The notes under the pieces: generated by a model
Told to the model about the DNA's origin: nothing
Databases searched by the model: none
The model's input: the letters and a program-made list of their open reading frames with translations, nothing else
Position numbers and translations under genes: made by a program
Part shown: positions 17,917 to 27,921 of the stretch, one piece after another
Layout of the letters: every line of letters begins with the position of its first letter
Numbering within the stretch: position 1 is the stretch's first letter
NCBI RefSeq assembly: GCF_014196205.1
Contig: NZ_JACIDE010000007.1
Location: 1 to 64,000 of the forward strand
Origin: Anoxybacteroides voinovskiense
GTDB taxonomy: Bacteria > Bacillota > Bacilli > Bacillales > Anoxybacillaceae
Length of the DNA stretch: 64,000 nt
Direction: 5' to 3'

Positions 17917-18942
17917 TTACGTGAAATATTGTATTTTTGCCTCAGGGAAAAATTGATGGATATAATCGATCATCGTCGCCTCCAGTTTTTTTGCATCTTC
18001 ATCTTGGTACACGTATTTGCCGATTCCGTACCGCCCCCATTTATATTTCCGTTTGCTCTCATCTAAATCGAGCTTTGTTTTCGGATAACGTTTTTGAATG
18101 ACAGCCTTTGCTGGTTTTGTGAATCGGTGCTGGATGAGTTCGAATGTTAAATTAGACGTATTCACCCCTGTAAGCTGTTCACGTAACCGCTCAAATAACT
18201 CCAAATATCCTTCCTCCCATTCGTCGTGCATGTAAATCGGTGCGACGATAAAGCCGAGCGGATAGCCAGCGTGCGCCACTTTTCGCGCTGCCGCTAACCG
18301 CGCATCAAACGAAGACGTCCCTGGTTCAAAGTTTTGGATGACATACCGTGAATTCACGCTAAAGCGAAAGCGCGTTTTTCCGTTATGTTTCGCATCAAGC
18401 AAATGGTCGACGTGTTCATATTTCGTGACAAAGCGAAGCCGCCCGTATTCCGTCGCTCCAATAAATTCGATCGCTTTTTTTAATGAATGAGTTAAGTGAT
18501 CGATGCCGACAATATCGGACGTACAAGCCGCTTCAAAGCGCGTAATGTCCGGCGATCGTTCGTCGATGTACTTTTTCGCTTGGGCAAAAATTTCATCAAG
18601 GTTGACATATACACGAATGTAGGGCTTGCTTCCGAGCGTCGTTTGCAAATAACAATAATGGCAATGGCCCATGCACCCTGTCGCAAGGGGAATCGCATAT
18701 TCTGCCGACGGCTTGGACGTATCAAATTTTAATGTTCGTCTGACACCGACAACGAGCGTTGATTTTGCGTTTCGGTATTGCTGCAACTCGGTTTCGCCCG
18801 GGATGCCGCGCACTTGGTTATGCGATGTCGTTTCACGAATGTCAATATGCATATCCGTAAATTTTTCATATAGCTCTTTACCGAGCGGATAATTCAGCGC
18901 CTCGGGCTCAAAATAGACGAGCTGTGGAATAAATGGCTTCAT
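17917..18942 (-). CDS. splB: Spore photoproduct lyase
   Basis: 341-aa radical-SAM enzyme that directly reverses the thymine dimer (spore photoproduct) during germination. The cluster motif is C90-MGH-C94-HY-C97, and the hydrogen-donating cysteine is at 140 in RFEAAC. Both positions agree with the characterised Geobacillus enzyme. No splA precedes it. The upstream region holds a sigma G-like -10 and an inverted repeat covering the ribosome-binding site. Confidence 0.97.
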   Translation of the reverse strand: MKPFIPQLVYFEPEALNYPLGKELYEKFTDMHIDIRETTSHNQVRGIPGETELQQYRNAKSTLVVGVRRTLKFDTSKPSAEYAIPLATGCMGHCHYCYLQTTLGSKPYIRVYVNLDEIFAQAKKYIDERSPDITRFEAACTSDIVGIDHLTHSLKKAIEFIGATEYGRLRFVTKYEHVDHLLDAKHNGKTRFRFSVNSRYVIQNFEPGTSSFDARLAAARKVAHAGYPLGFIVAPIYMHDEWEEGYLELFERLREQLTGVNTSNLTFELIQHRFTKPAKAVIQKRYPKTKLDLDESKRKYKWGRYGIGKYVYQDEDAKKLEATMIDYIHQFFPEAKIQYFT

Positions 18943-18945
18943 ACA

Positions 18946-18985
18946 ATCACCTCATTGTTAGTATGGTTGATTGCTATGAGGTGAT
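18946..18985 (-). promoter_or_regulatory. splB upstream inverted repeat and sigma G-like -10
   Basis: Perfect 10-bp arms ATCACCTCAT (18946-18955) and ATGAGGTGAT (18976-18985) are separated by 20 bp. The start-proximal arm is the splB Shine-Dalgarno sequence. The loop holds CATACTA (minus strand, 18965-18959), which fits the sigma G -10 consensus CATNMTA, but the -35 is weak. Confidence 0.45.
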
Positions 18986-19010
18986 GAAATACAATTTTTG
19001 TCATTGTTTA

Positions 19011-19041
19011 GAAAAGAAAAAGGAACGGGGTTTCCCGCTCC
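19011..19041 (-). terminator. Terminator after nrdJ
   Basis: Stem GGAGCGGG / CCCCGTTCC with triloop AAA, followed on the minus strand by a T-rich tract (TTTTTCTTTTC). It lies 10 bp after the nrdJ stop codon. Confidence 0.85.
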
Positions 19042-19051
19042 TTTCTATGCA

Positions 19052-21869
19052 TTACAGCCCGCATTTTAACTGCGCACCGCAGCTTGTGCATGTGTTGCAG
19101 CCGCCAATTTCTTCGACTGTTCCTTCGCGGCATACTGGGCAAATGTTTCCGACTTCCGACCCAATCGTGACATCGGTTGCGCGTAAATCTGGAATCGTTT
19201 CAACGAGGGCAACGGCTCGTTTTTTCGGTTCTTCTGGAATTAATTCAAGCTGTTCTTCGACTGCATGTTCTTCCGCTTTTAATGTCAATACTTGCGCATC
19301 GCGGCTGCCGTCAACATAGACCGTACCGCCTTTTGCGCCGCCTCGCCATAACCGCTCGTACACTTTTTGCACTTGCTCGACCGTATAGCCGCGCGGTGCG
19401 TTCACTGTTTTGGAGAGGCTGGAGTCGACCCAGCGCTGGATGATGCATTGCACATCGGCATGCGCTTCTGGCGATAAATCCATCGCGGTCACAAACCAAT
19501 GCGGCAAATTGTTCGGATCTGCTTCTGGATGGTTGTCCAAATATTCTTGCACGATATCCGCCTTCACTTCAATAAACTTGCCAAGACGTCCACTTCGATA
19601 ATAAGAAAAGGAAAAATATGGTTCAAGTCCTGTGGACACGCCGATCATTGTCCCTGTGGATCCAGTCGGAGCAACCGTTAATAAATGCGAGTTGCGAATA
19701 CCGTATGTTAAAATATCTTGGCGAATATCGTCCGGCATTTTTTTCATATAACCGGTGTGAATAAACGCTTCGCGCAATTTCATCGTTTCTTCTTCCGTTT
19801 CGCCAACTAAAAACGGAAAGCTTCCTTTTTCTTTTGCGAGCTCAATCGACGCGCGGTATGCCGTTGTCGCAATTGTTTTAAACAGTTCGTCAACAAGTTG
19901 ATTGCCTTCTTCGGAGCCGTACTCTTTTTCGCAATAAATGAGCAAATCGGCTAATCCCATCACGCCAAGACCGACGCGGCGCTCCCCGAGCGCTTGCTTT
20001 TTATTTTCTTCAAGGAAATATGGCGTTGCGTCAATGACGTTATCTTGCATACGGACGCCAACTTCAACCGTCCGTTTTAATTTTTCATAATCAACGACTT
20101 TCTTTTCTTTATCGACCATATTCGCCAAATTAATCGCGGCTAAATTGCACACAGAATAAGGTGCGAGTGGTTGTTCCAGCTTATGTTATCCTATCGGCTT
20201 TTTATCCGATAGTTCTAACGGTTCATTTCCCGTTAGCTCAGCATACGTTTTCACTAATGAATGTTCATTAGTGCTGCGGCCTCTTGCGGAGATTATATTC
20301 TGCCTTTTATATAGGCAGGTTCACTCCGTATGCGTTGCCCCTGACTGAGTTTTTAGGCTCAGCCTTCGGTTCAGGTTCCCATCTCAGGGTTCCTGCTTCA
20401 TTCCGCAGTTTTTTACGTGAGGCAAACTACTCACCACACGGATTTGTTGCGACTACTTTTTGTCCGTACGCTCTGGCGTTCGTCATGTCGTTGGCGTTGT
20501 CGATAAAGAAAATGCCTGGCTCCGCTGAATACGTCGCGCAAATGTTAATCAGCTTCCATAGCTCGCGCGCACGAATTTTGCGATAGACGCGAACGCGATA
20601 GCCCATTTTCTCCCATTCGCGCACATCGCCGACTTCGTGCCATTTTTCGTTGTAGATGCGCATTTCTTCTTCCGAATACGTTTCCACATCTGGAAAGCGC
20701 AATTCGTATTCTTCGTCGTTTTCCACTGCCTGCATAAACTCTTTCGTTAAGCAAACGGAAATGTTTGCTCCTGTTAAAAAGTCGGGATTGTGCACGCTAT
20801 ACGTACCGCCTGTCCGCAACTTTTCTTCCGCGTCTTTAATAATTTTTTCGCTAAAGCCCCCGTATCCTGGGATGTTTTTATAGTTGACAATCCCTTGATA
20901 CATCGCGCGCTCTTGCTCGGTGAGCGGCGTAAACTTTAATTTCTCTTTCGCTGCTTTTTGAATACCTTCATCTTCTGTATTTTCCAGCAAATAGCGCAAA
21001 ATGCGCGGATTTTGCATTTTGGAAATAATGAATTCAATAATGTCCGGGTGCCAATCGGCTAGCATAATCATTTGAGCGCCACGGCGGGAGCCACCTTGCT
21101 CGACAAGATGGGTAAGTTTCGCAATGTCGTCTAGCCATGACACCGAGCCGGACGATTTTCCGTTGACTCCGCGCGCGAGCGTATTGCGTGGGCGAAGGGT
21201 AGAACCGTTCGTTCCGACACCGCCACCGCGGCTCATAATTTCCATCACTTGTTTTCGATGTTCAGAAATGCCTTCGCGCGAGTCTTTGACAAACGGCATG
21301 ACGTAGCAGTTGAAGTACGTCACTTCTGTTCCAGACCCTGCGCCGTACAGCACGCGCCCAGCTGGAACAAAATTAAGACTGACGAGCTGTTCATAAAACT
21401 TTTCAACCCATTCTTGCCGCTTTTCTTCTGTTTTTTCAACAGCGGCTAACCCGGTTGCGTTCCGCTTCGCAATTTGCTCATAAAAAATTTCCAGCGGCTT
21501 TTCAATGACATCGAGCGAGCGAACAACAATGCCTGTTTTCGCTTCCTCTCCGTCTAACACATGCCGGTACTCCTCTTCCACAAGCACATGCGCTTTTTTG
21601 TTTTCCAAATCAAGCTTGACGATAAACCCAAGCCCGCGCGCCGGAAACTTCGGATCTTCCTTTACGGTTAAAACGACAAAATCCCCAACGCTTAACGTTA
21701 ATTTTTCCGTATCTTTAAACGAGTAGCGGTCAAGCATCACTAAACGCGACACGCCTTTATGCGTAATGTGCATGTCCTCCGTAATCGGATGCACTTGCGG
21801 AAACAGGCGAATGTCCGCATTTAGTTTTGCAATATCCAGTTTCATTCGTTCAGAAGACGCAACCGTCAT
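19052..21869 (-). CDS. nrdJ: Adenosylcobalamin-dependent ribonucleotide reductase, split by a group I intron
   Basis: Class II RNR reducing ribonucleotides with B12. Exon 1 is 21869-20433 and exon 2 is 20176-19052; joined they give 853 aa. The junction restores NPCGEQPLAPYSVCNLAAINL, whose Cys and Glu are catalytic in RNRs. Unspliced, translation stops two codons into the intron (GAG TAG). The N-terminal ATP-cone-like part, barrel, and a C-terminal cysteine cluster (CPVC...CNTCTSCG) are all present. AGGAGAG precedes the ATG. The double NrdR box upstream supports control by deoxynucleotide status. Confidence 0.93.
20177..20432 (-). ncRNA. Group I intron (subgroup IA-like) in nrdJ
   Basis: 256 nt without ORF. 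The upstream exon ends in U and the intron ends in G, as required. With intron nt 1 at 20432, pairings seen are: P1 exon CGUGUGGU with nt 10-17 (G-U at the splice site, one U-U mismatch); P3 25-30/154-159; P4 38-41/58-61; P5 44-46/53-55, with AA joining strands; P6 71-75/84-88; P7 100-106/186-192; P7.1 about 107-109/142-144; P7.2 115-120/128-133; P8 160-169/172-181; P9 197-203/212-218; P9.1 221-227/236-242. P7.1/7.2 between P7 and P3 suggest class IA. Confidence 0.93.
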
Positions 21870-22159
21870 TCTTCAATCTCTCCTCTTCTTTCAAATTGTC
21901 CACTTTCTGCCTGCAAATTCTGTCTAGATTAAATTACCATATCGCCAACAAAAAAACAATATATAGTATGATATTTTTATCAAAACATACTATATATTGT
22001 GTATTAGGTCAACAAATTCGTATTTTGTCAAATAACAAAAACAATAGAAACGAGAGAAAAGAGGAGAAAATTGTCCAAAATCGCCTCATTTTCCCGATAA
22101 ACGAAACATTTTGCTAGTTGCTTTTCAACAAAAACGAAGAAACGCGGATTTTTCCGCGT
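21870..22159 (-). other. nrdJ upstream region with NrdR operators
   Basis: 290 bp without a gene, AT-rich. It contains the paired NrdR boxes and the 5' untranslated leader of nrdJ, and at its far end the lipM terminator. I see no cobalamin riboswitch. Confidence 0.6.
21955..22002. promoter_or_regulatory. Paired NrdR boxes upstream of nrdJ
   Basis: Two copies of the NrdR motif in inverted orientation: ACAATATATAGTATG (21956-21970) and ATACTATATATTGTGT (21987-22002). The second is, on the minus strand, ACACAATATATAGTAT, close to the consensus. Their offset of about three helical turns is typical of NrdR, the ATP/dATP-sensing repressor of RNR genes. Confidence 0.85.
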
Positions 22160-22161
22160 TT
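22138..22161 (-). terminator. Terminator after lipM
   Basis: Stem AACGCGGA / (T)CCGCGTT with loop of A residues, followed on the minus strand by TTCTTCGTTTTTG. It overlaps the lipM stop codon. Confidence 0.75.
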
Positions 22162-22996
22162 ATCGTTTAAAATTCCACTCATCGCTCGCATATTTTTTTT
22201 CCGCGAGCTCGTTTACATACGCCATTTCTTCGACCGATAACGTATACGGTTCTAACACGATCTCAAGCCCTTTTTCAAACCCTTTATAAAACGCTTCTTT
22301 CGCCTCCGGAAGTGTAATTTTCCGCTCGGTTAGTTCATTCATTGCGACCGCCTTTTGTTTAAAGTTTTGCCGCAATCGCTCTTTCACTCGCTCGTTCGGG
22401 TACTTAAACAAGCTAAAAAGCATCTCTTCATCTAAGTCCAATAAAATCGAACCGTGTTGCAAAATAACCCCTTTTTGCCGCGTTTGTGCGCTTCCTGCCA
22501 CTTTTCTCCCCTCAACAACGAGCTCATACCAGGACGGGGCATCAAAACAAACAGCCGAGCGCGGATTTTTCAAATCCGCTTTTTCTTCTTCTGTTTTCGG
22601 CACAGCAAAATACGCATCGAGCCCTAGGAAACGAAATCCTTCTAAAATGCCTTGTGAAATGACGCGATACGCTTCTGTCACCGTTTGCGGCATTTTTGGA
22701 TGCGCTTCGGACACGATGACGCTGTACGTCAATTCTTGATCGTGAAGCACGCCGCGCCCGCCCGTCGGCCGTCTCACAAAGCCGAGACCGTATTTTTTCA
22801 CTGCTTCCATATCAATTTCTTTTTCGACTTTTTGAAAATAGCCGATCGAAAGCGTCGGTGGATTCCAGCCGTAAAACCGAATCGTCGGCGGAATTTTTCC
22901 TTCGCTATGCCATTCTAACAACGCTTCATCAAGCGCCATATTAAACGCTGGGGAACAATCACCCGAGTCAATAAATCGCCATCTTTCTTTTTCCAT
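22160..22996 (-). CDS. lipM: Octanoyl-[GcvH]:protein N-octanoyltransferase LipM
   Basis: 278-aa BPL/LplA/LipB-fold transferase, YqhM in B. subtilis. LipM moves octanoate from acyl carrier protein to GcvH, starting lipoate assembly. Landmarks: [21 protein letters not shown] at the N-terminus, [17 protein letters not shown], and the Cys of [14 protein letters not shown] as acyl acceptor. It lies next to the gcv operon, whose GcvH partner needs the lipoyl group. Confidence 0.95.
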   Translation of the reverse strand: MEKERWRFIDSGDCSPAFNMALDEALLEWHSEGKIPPTIRFYGWNPPTLSIGYFQKVEKEIDMEAVKKYGLGFVRRPTGGRGVLHDQELTYSVIVSEAHPKMPQTVTEAYRVISQGILEGFRFLGLDAYFAVPKTEEEKADLKNPRSAVCFDAPSWYELVVEGRKVAGSAQTRQKGVILQHGSILLDLDEEMLFSLFKYPNERVKERLRQNFKQKAVAMNELTERKITLPEAKEAFYKGFEKGLEIVLEPYTLSVEEMAYVNELAEKKYASDEWNFKR

Positions 22997-23073
22997 CTAT
23001 TCCACCCTTCTTTCCCCTTCTTTTGCGTCTATTAGTTTAACAAACAAAGTGGACGAAGGAAAGCGAAAATGCT

Positions 23074-23102
23074 TTGCGTCTCATGGATAACATCGATATA
23101 AT
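23074..23102 (+). promoter_or_regulatory. Sigma A promoter of yqhL
   Basis: TTGCGT (23074-23079), 17-bp spacer, TATAAT (23097-23102), about 40 bp upstream of the yqhL start. Confidence 0.7.
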
Positions 23103-23143
23103 AGAATTTGTCGAATGTTGAAAGAAAAGGGGGCTTGTGGCTC

Positions 23144-23515
23144 GTGCAATGGCTATGGATTATCATTGGCGCCTTGATTACCTATTCTGCTGTCATGTAT
23201 TTCATGCAGCGCAAAATGGTGAAAACGCTCACGGAAGAAGAATTCCGCGCTGGCTATCGGAAAGCGCAACTCATTGACGTTCGCGAACCAGATGAATACG
23301 CTGCTGGCCATATTTTAGGCGCGCGCAATATTCCACTCACACAATTACGTATGCGCATGAAAGAATTGCGCAAAGACCAGCCGATCTATTTATATTGCCA
23401 AAGCGGACTTCGCAGCGGCCGCGCCGCCCAAATGCTGTACCGTAAAGGCTATCGTGACCTTTACCATTTAAAAGGCGGCTTTAAAACATGGACAGGGAAA
23501 GTGAAGAAAAAATAA
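23144..23515 (+). CDS. yqhL: Membrane-anchored rhodanese-like protein YqhL
   Basis: 123 aa. One N-terminal membrane segment (about residues 3-20) and a rhodanese domain with the active-site loop YCQSGLRSGRAA; the catalytic cysteine (YLYCQSG) is intact, so sulfur transfer is possible. The GTG at 23144 is chosen with AAAGGGGG upstream; other starts fall inside that site. It is divergent from lipM and convergent with gcvPB. Sulfur substrate unknown. Confidence 0.9.
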   Translation: MQWLWIIIGALITYSAVMYFMQRKMVKTLTEEEFRAGYRKAQLIDVREPDEYAAGHILGARNIPLTQLRMRMKELRKDQPIYLYCQSGLRSGRAAQMLYRKGYRDLYHLKGGFKTWTGKVKKK

Positions 23516-23551
23516 GGTGCCAAGCAAAAACGCCTGGCACCTTTTGTTTTA
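23511..23551. terminator. Bidirectional terminator between yqhL and gcvPB
   Basis: Stem AAGGTGCCA / TGGCACCTT (23514-23542) with T-runs both ways, between convergent genes. Confidence 0.88.
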
Positions 23552-25003
23552 TTTCTGATAGCGCAAAATTGGTTTGCGAGCGGCAGTCGTTTCATCTAAG
23601 CGTCTCACGACCGTTGTATGCGGCGCTTCTTGGACGATTTCTGGCGTTTCTTCCGCTTCTTTCGCAATTTGGATCATCGCATCAATGAACGCATCAAGCG
23701 TTTCTTTTGACTCGGTTTCGGTCGGTTCGATCATCATGCACTCTTCGACAATTAACGGGAAGTAAATTGTCGGCGGATGATAGCCGAAATCAAGCAAACG
23801 CTTCGCAATATCAAGCGTGCGTACGCCTAGTTTCTTTTGCCGCTTTCCTGACAAGACAAACTCGTGTTTGCAATGACGGTTGTACGGCAAATCGTAATAT
23901 TCCGCCAAACGGCGCATCATATAGTTGGCGTTTAATACCGCGTATTCTGTCACCGCTTTTAAGCCGTCTGGACCCATCGAACGAATATACGTATAGGCGC
24001 GAACGTTAATGCCGAAGTTGCCATAAAACGGCTTTACGCGCCCGATCGCCTGCGGTCTGTCATAGTCAAAATAGTAGCCGTTTTCTCCCTTTTCCACCGT
24101 CGGTTTTGGTAAAAACGGAATGAGGTCAGCCTTTACGCCGACAGGACCTGAACCAGGGCCACCGCCACCGTGTGGACCAGTGAACGTTTTATGAAGGTTT
24201 AAATGCACGACGTCAAAGCCCATATCTCCCGGTCTTGCTTTGCTTAACACTGCGTTTAAGTTCGCTCCGTCGTAATACAGCTTTCCGCCTGCAGCATGCA
24301 CGATTTCCGCCATTTCTAAAATGTTTTCTTCAAAAAGACCGAGCGTATTCGGATTGGTGAGCATAAGCGCCGCTGTATCTGAACCGACGACGCGGCGTAA
24401 GTCGTCTAAATCGACAAGTCCTTCTTCCGTCGATTTCACCGTCACCGTTTCAAACCCAGCAACCGTTGCCGACGCAGGGTTTGTTCCGTGCGCCGTATCC
24501 GGAACAATGACTTTCGTCCGGTTGTAGTCGCCGTTTGCTTCATGGTAGGCGCGAATCATCATCAATCCTGTCCATTCGCCATGCGCCCCAGCGGCTGGCT
24601 GCAACGTCACCGCATCCATGCCAGTAATTTCTTTTAAATGCTCTTGTAAGTCATACATTAATTCAAGTGCCCCTTGCACCGTTTCTTCCGGCTGAAGCGG
24701 GTGAATGTGGGCAAACCCAGCAAAGCGGGCAACGTTTTCATTAATTTTCGGATTGTATTTCATCGTACACGATCCAAGCGGATAAAAGCCGGAATCTACT
24801 CCGTGGTTGCGCTTTGATAACGCTGTATAATGGCGCATAATGTCAAGCTCCGACACTTCTGGAAGCTCCGGTGCTTCTGTTCGAATGTAATCGGTTGGGA
24901 TGACTTGTGCGACATCGATGGCTGGTACGTCTAGCGCTGGTAAGCTGTAGCCGATTCGTCCTGGCTTGCTTAATTCAAAAATAAGCGGTTGGTCTTTATG
25001 CAT
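23549..25003 (-). CDS. gcvPB: Glycine dehydrogenase (decarboxylating) subunit 2
   Basis: 484-aa PLP-binding half of the split P-protein of the glycine cleavage system. The PLP lysine is in [17 protein letters not shown] near residue 275. It decarboxylates glycine and passes the aminomethyl group to lipoyl-GcvH. It overlaps gcvPA by 8 bp and is the last gene of gcvT-gcvPA-gcvPB. Confidence 0.98.
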   Translation of the reverse strand: MHKDQPLIFELSKPGRIGYSLPALDVPAIDVAQVIPTDYIRTEAPELPEVSELDIMRHYTALSKRNHGVDSGFYPLGSCTMKYNPKINENVARFAGFAHIHPLQPEETVQGALELMYDLQEHLKEITGMDAVTLQPAAGAHGEWTGLMMIRAYHEANGDYNRTKVIVPDTAHGTNPASATVAGFETVTVKSTEEGLVDLDDLRRVVGSDTAALMLTNPNTLGLFEENILEMAEIVHAAGGKLYYDGANLNAVLSKARPGDMGFDVVHLNLHKTFTGPHGGGGPGSGPVGVKADLIPFLPKPTVEKGENGYYFDYDRPQAIGRVKPFYGNFGINVRAYTYIRSMGPDGLKAVTEYAVLNANYMMRRLAEYYDLPYNRHCKHEFVLSGKRQKKLGVRTLDIAKRLLDFGYHPPTIYFPLIVEECMMIEPTETESKETLDAFIDAMIQIAKEAEETPEIVQEAPHTTVVRRLDETTAARKPILRYQK

Positions 25004-26342
25004 GACAATCCCCCAATTCTTTCACAAGCGTATCGATTTCTTCTTTCGTGCGCAATTCCGTCACGGCAATTAGCATGCAGTTTTGCAACTCTGGATACTC
25101 GCGCCCGAGATCGTAGCCGCCAATGATTCCTTTTTCCAATAGCTTTTTATTTACTTCCGCTGCCGGCTTGTTCATGCGAACGACAAACTCGTTGAAAAAC
25201 GGTCCTGGAAATACAACATCAAATCCATGATTGACGAACGCTTCTTTTGCATAATGCGCTTTTTGAATATTCATCGTCGCCATTTCTTTTACGCCATTTT
25301 TGCCAAGCGCAGTCATCGCCACCGATGCAGCAAGCGCATTTAACGCTTGGTTCGAGCAAATATTCGATGTGGCTTTGTCGCGGCGGATGTGTTGCTCGCG
25401 CGCTTGTAATGTCAAGACGAAGCCGCGGCGACCTTCTTCGTCCGTTGTTTGCCCGACAAGACGCCCTGGAATTTTGCGCATGAGCGCTGATTTCACCGCA
25501 AAATAACCGCAATGCGGACCACCGAATTGGGCTGGAATTCCGAACGGTTGCGCATCGCCAACAACGATGTCCGCACCGAACTGGCCTGGCGGTGTTAATA
25601 CCCCTAACGCAAGCGGATTGCTTGCGACAACGAACATTCCTTGATGCGCATGAGCGATTGGCTCTAGGTCTTTTAGCGGTTCGATTTGTCCGAAAAAGTT
25701 TGGATACTGGACAATAACGCATGCCACGTCTTCATCCATTTCTTTTTGCAAGGCATCCACATCCGTCACGCCGTTTTTGTGCGGAATTTCTACTACTTCA
25801 AGCCCCGGTCCTTTTGCGTACGTTTTCACGACGTCGCGATATTCTGGATGCACCGCGTTTGATAATAACACTTTTTTCTTTTTCGTATGCGCTGCACTTA
25901 ATAACGCTGCTTCCGCTAGCGCTGTGCCACCGTCATACATCGATGAGTTCGCCACATCCATGCCCGTTAATTCACAAATCATCGTTTGAAACTCGAAAAT
26001 TGCTTGCAGTTCCCCTTGTGAAATTTCTGGCTGATACGGTGTATAGGCAGTATAAAACTCCGAACGCGAAATCACGTGGTCAACAATCGTCGGAATGTAA
26101 TGGTCGTACACCCCTGCTCCTAAAAACGAACAATACGTCTTCGTATCCGCATTTTTCGCTGCAAGTGCCATTAATTCTTTCATTAACTCCGGCTCTGATT
26201 TTGCCGGTTTCATGTTGTATTCGCCGCGAAAACGAACGCTTTCCGGGATGTCGGAAAACAGTTCGTCGATCGATTGTACCCCGATTGTTTGTAGCATTTG
26301 TTGCTTATCTTCTTCCGTCATTGGTAAATAACGATGAAGCAT
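24996..26342 (-). CDS. gcvPA: Glycine dehydrogenase (decarboxylating) subunit 1
   Basis: 448-aa PLP-fold partner of GcvPB that lacks the PLP lysine. N-terminal [19 protein letters not shown] and [18 protein letters not shown] are typical of the split P-protein subunit. Together the two form the glycine decarboxylase tetramer. It starts 18 bp after gcvT. Confidence 0.98.
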   Translation of the reverse strand: MLHRYLPMTEEDKQQMLQTIGVQSIDELFSDIPESVRFRGEYNMKPAKSEPELMKELMALAAKNADTKTYCSFLGAGVYDHYIPTIVDHVISRSEFYTAYTPYQPEISQGELQAIFEFQTMICELTGMDVANSSMYDGGTALAEAALLSAAHTKKKKVLLSNAVHPEYRDVVKTYAKGPGLEVVEIPHKNGVTDVDALQKEMDEDVACVIVQYPNFFGQIEPLKDLEPIAHAHQGMFVVASNPLALGVLTPPGQFGADIVVGDAQPFGIPAQFGGPHCGYFAVKSALMRKIPGRLVGQTTDEEGRRGFVLTLQAREQHIRRDKATSNICSNQALNALAASVAMTALGKNGVKEMATMNIQKAHYAKEAFVNHGFDVVFPGPFFNEFVVRMNKPAAEVNKKLLEKGIIGGYDLGREYPELQNCMLIAVTELRTKEEIDTLVKELGDCHA

Positions 26343-26359
26343 AACTCTCTCTCCTCACA

Positions 26360-27454
26360 TTATTTTGTGCGCTTATAAAACGGTGTCGCCACCACTTTCG
26401 CTTTTAGCCGCTTCCCGCGAACGTCTACCTCTACCTCTGTATCAAGGGCAGAAAACGCAGTCGAAAGGAGTGCTAACCCGATATTTTTCTTCAACGTTGG
26501 CGATTGCGTTCCTGTCGTGACGACGCCAACTTGCTCACCGTTTCCATATACGGCATATCCGTGGCGCGGAATGCCTTTGTCGATCATTTCAATGCCGACA
26601 AGCTTCCGTGTCGTTCCTTCTTCTTTCTGTTTCTTGAATACTTCTTTTCCGAAAAAGTCAACGTCTTTATTCGTTTTGACCGCAAACCCAAGCCCTGCTT
26701 CGATTGGCGTAATGTCTTTCGCCAATTCTTGTCCATAAAGCGGCAAGCACGCTTCAAACCGGAGCGTATCGCGCGCACCAAGCCCGCACGGAAGCACTCC
26801 TTCTTCTTTCCCTGCCTCTAAAATCGCCCGCCAAAGCGTTTTAGCATCTTCTGCACGGCAATATAGCTCAAACCCGTCTTCTCCTGTATATCCTGTCCGC
26901 GACACGAGCGTTTTAACCCCTGCGACATCGACATCATCGGCGAAAGCGAAAAATTTGATGGCAGATAAATCGACAGTCGTCAATGGTTGCAACACTTTTT
27001 CGGCAAGTGGCCCTTGCAGCGCTAGTTGCGCGATATCGTTCGAGATATTGACAAGTTCGACATCGCCAGCTACATGCGCTTGAAGCCAAGCGAAATCTTT
27101 TTCAATATTTGCAGCGTTCACGACAAGCAAATAATGGTTGTCTGCTTTTTTATAAATCAACAAATCATCGACCGTTCCACCGTCTTCATAGCACATGAGC
27201 GTATATTGAGCACGACCATCTGTTAATTTGGCAACATCGTTTGTCATCATTTTTTGTAAAAAAGCAAGGCTATCTTTTCCTTTTACTTCAAACTCGCCCA
27301 TATGCGACACGTCAAACAATCCTGCCCGCGTCCGTACGGCGTCGTGTTCTTCTTTAATGCTGGAAAATTGCACTGGCAGTTCCCAGCCGCCAAAATCAAT
27401 CGTTTTGGCGCCATATTCTGCATACAACGAAAATAGCGGTGTTCTTTTTAGCAT
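26360..27454 (-). CDS. gcvT: Aminomethyltransferase (glycine cleavage T protein)
   Basis: 364 aa. Transfers the methylene from aminomethyl-lipoyl-GcvH to tetrahydrofolate, releasing ammonia. Landmarks: [62 protein letters not shown] precedes the ATG. It is the first gene behind the glycine riboswitch. The 5,10-methylene-THF formed feeds FolD and other folate enzymes. Confidence 0.98.
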   Translation of the reverse strand: MLKRTPLFSLYAEYGAKTIDFGGWELPVQFSSIKEEHDAVRTRAGLFDVSHMGEFEVKGKDSLAFLQKMMTNDVAKLTDGRAQYTLMCYEDGGTVDDLLIYKKADNHYLLVVNAANIEKDFAWLQAHVAGDVELVNISNDIAQLALQGPLAEKVLQPLTTVDLSAIKFFAFADDVDVAGVKTLVSRTGYTGEDGFELYCRAEDAKTLWRAILEAGKEEGVLPCGLGARDTLRFEACLPLYGQELAKDITPIEAGLGFAVKTNKDVDFFGKEVFKKQKEEGTTRKLVGIEMIDKGIPRHGYAVYGNGEQVGVVTTGTQSPTLKKNIGLALLSTAFSALDTEVEVDVRGKRLKAKVVATPFYKRTK

Positions 27455-27473
27455 ATGTTCCCCTCCTTGTCAT

Positions 27474-27522
27474 AAAAAAAGACAGACGACTCCCATATAT
27501 CGCGATATGGAAGTCTCTGTCC
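27474..27522 (-). terminator. Intrinsic terminator of the glycine riboswitch
   Basis: Long stem made by ACAGAGACTTCCATAT and ATATGGGAGTCGTCTGT (minus strand) with loop CGCG region, ending in seven Ts just before the gcvT ribosome-binding site. Its formation is expected to compete with aptamer II. Confidence 0.85.
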
Positions 27523-27688
27523 TTTCACCTGAAAGTTTCCCTATAATAGGTGTCCTCGTGGGTGGTTCACGTTCGTGAACGCTCTCCAGAGCTGCGTCAA
27601 ACAAGAGTTCTTTTGCCTGAGAGATTCGTGTGACCACTTGCTCCTTCGGCGCTACATTCCGTAGTCTCTCCCCTTGTTCTCATCCGCC
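27516..27688 (-). ncRNA. Tandem glycine riboswitch of the gcv operon
   Basis: Two consecutive aptamers on the minus strand. Aptamer I runs from about 27685 with GGGGAGAGACTAC, GCCGAAGGAGCAAGT and CTCTCAGGCAAAAG. Aptamer II begins with CTGGAGAGCG and has CCACCCACGAGGACACC and CTTTCAGGTGAAAGGACAG. These are the signature blocks of the cooperative glycine riboswitch. Position between promoter and terminator upstream of gcvT matches B. subtilis, where glycine turns the operon on. Confidence 0.96.
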
Positions 27689-27690
27689 TA

Positions 27691-27716
27691 TATATAATTT
27701 TTAAAAAAATGGTCAA
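27691..27716 (-). promoter_or_regulatory. Promoter of the glycine riboswitch / gcv operon
   Basis: On the minus strand TTGACC (27716-27711) is followed after about 16 bp by TATATA. It sits immediately upstream of aptamer I. Confidence 0.65.
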
Positions 27717-27921
27717 ACTATAGGAAAAGATGCCGCAGTTTTTTTAACTTTCTAATTTATTATTATACTACCATTAATATGCGCACAAGGGCAATAAAAA
27801 TTCAGCGCGGCAAACAAAAAATACCCGAACTTTTTATTAGTAATTTCAGTAAACAATCGTTTATTCACCTATATTACTCTCTACTCAACTAAAAATGTTC
27901 GGTATTAAAGGAGACGAAACA

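Larger units (their letters stand above)
27455..27921. other. 467-bp divergent region between gcvT and yqhH
   Basis: Holds, from left, the gcvT ribosome-binding site, the riboswitch terminator, two glycine aptamers and their promoter (minus strand). The remaining AT-rich 27720-27921 is the yqhH upstream region, in which I see no clear -35/-10 pair. No gene. Confidence 0.8.

Noticed and set aside
19052-21869. nrdJ as a pseudogene, frameshift or intein-containing gene
   Set aside because: The insert has a stop after two codons and no protein-coding potential, which excludes an intein. Exact removal of 256 nt restores frame and conserved residues, and a group I fold can be drawn, so decay is unlikely. 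It is also too small and lacks domain V for a group II intron.
21870-22159. Cobalamin riboswitch upstream of the B12-dependent RNR
   Set aside because: The AT-rich leader lacks the B12 box and is dominated by the NrdR boxes.
25721-26344. Long plus-strand open frame opposite gcvPA (207 codons)
   Set aside because: It lies wholly inside the well-supported gcvPA gene, has unnatural composition (Ser/His/Arg-rich) and no ribosome-binding site. It is a shadow frame.
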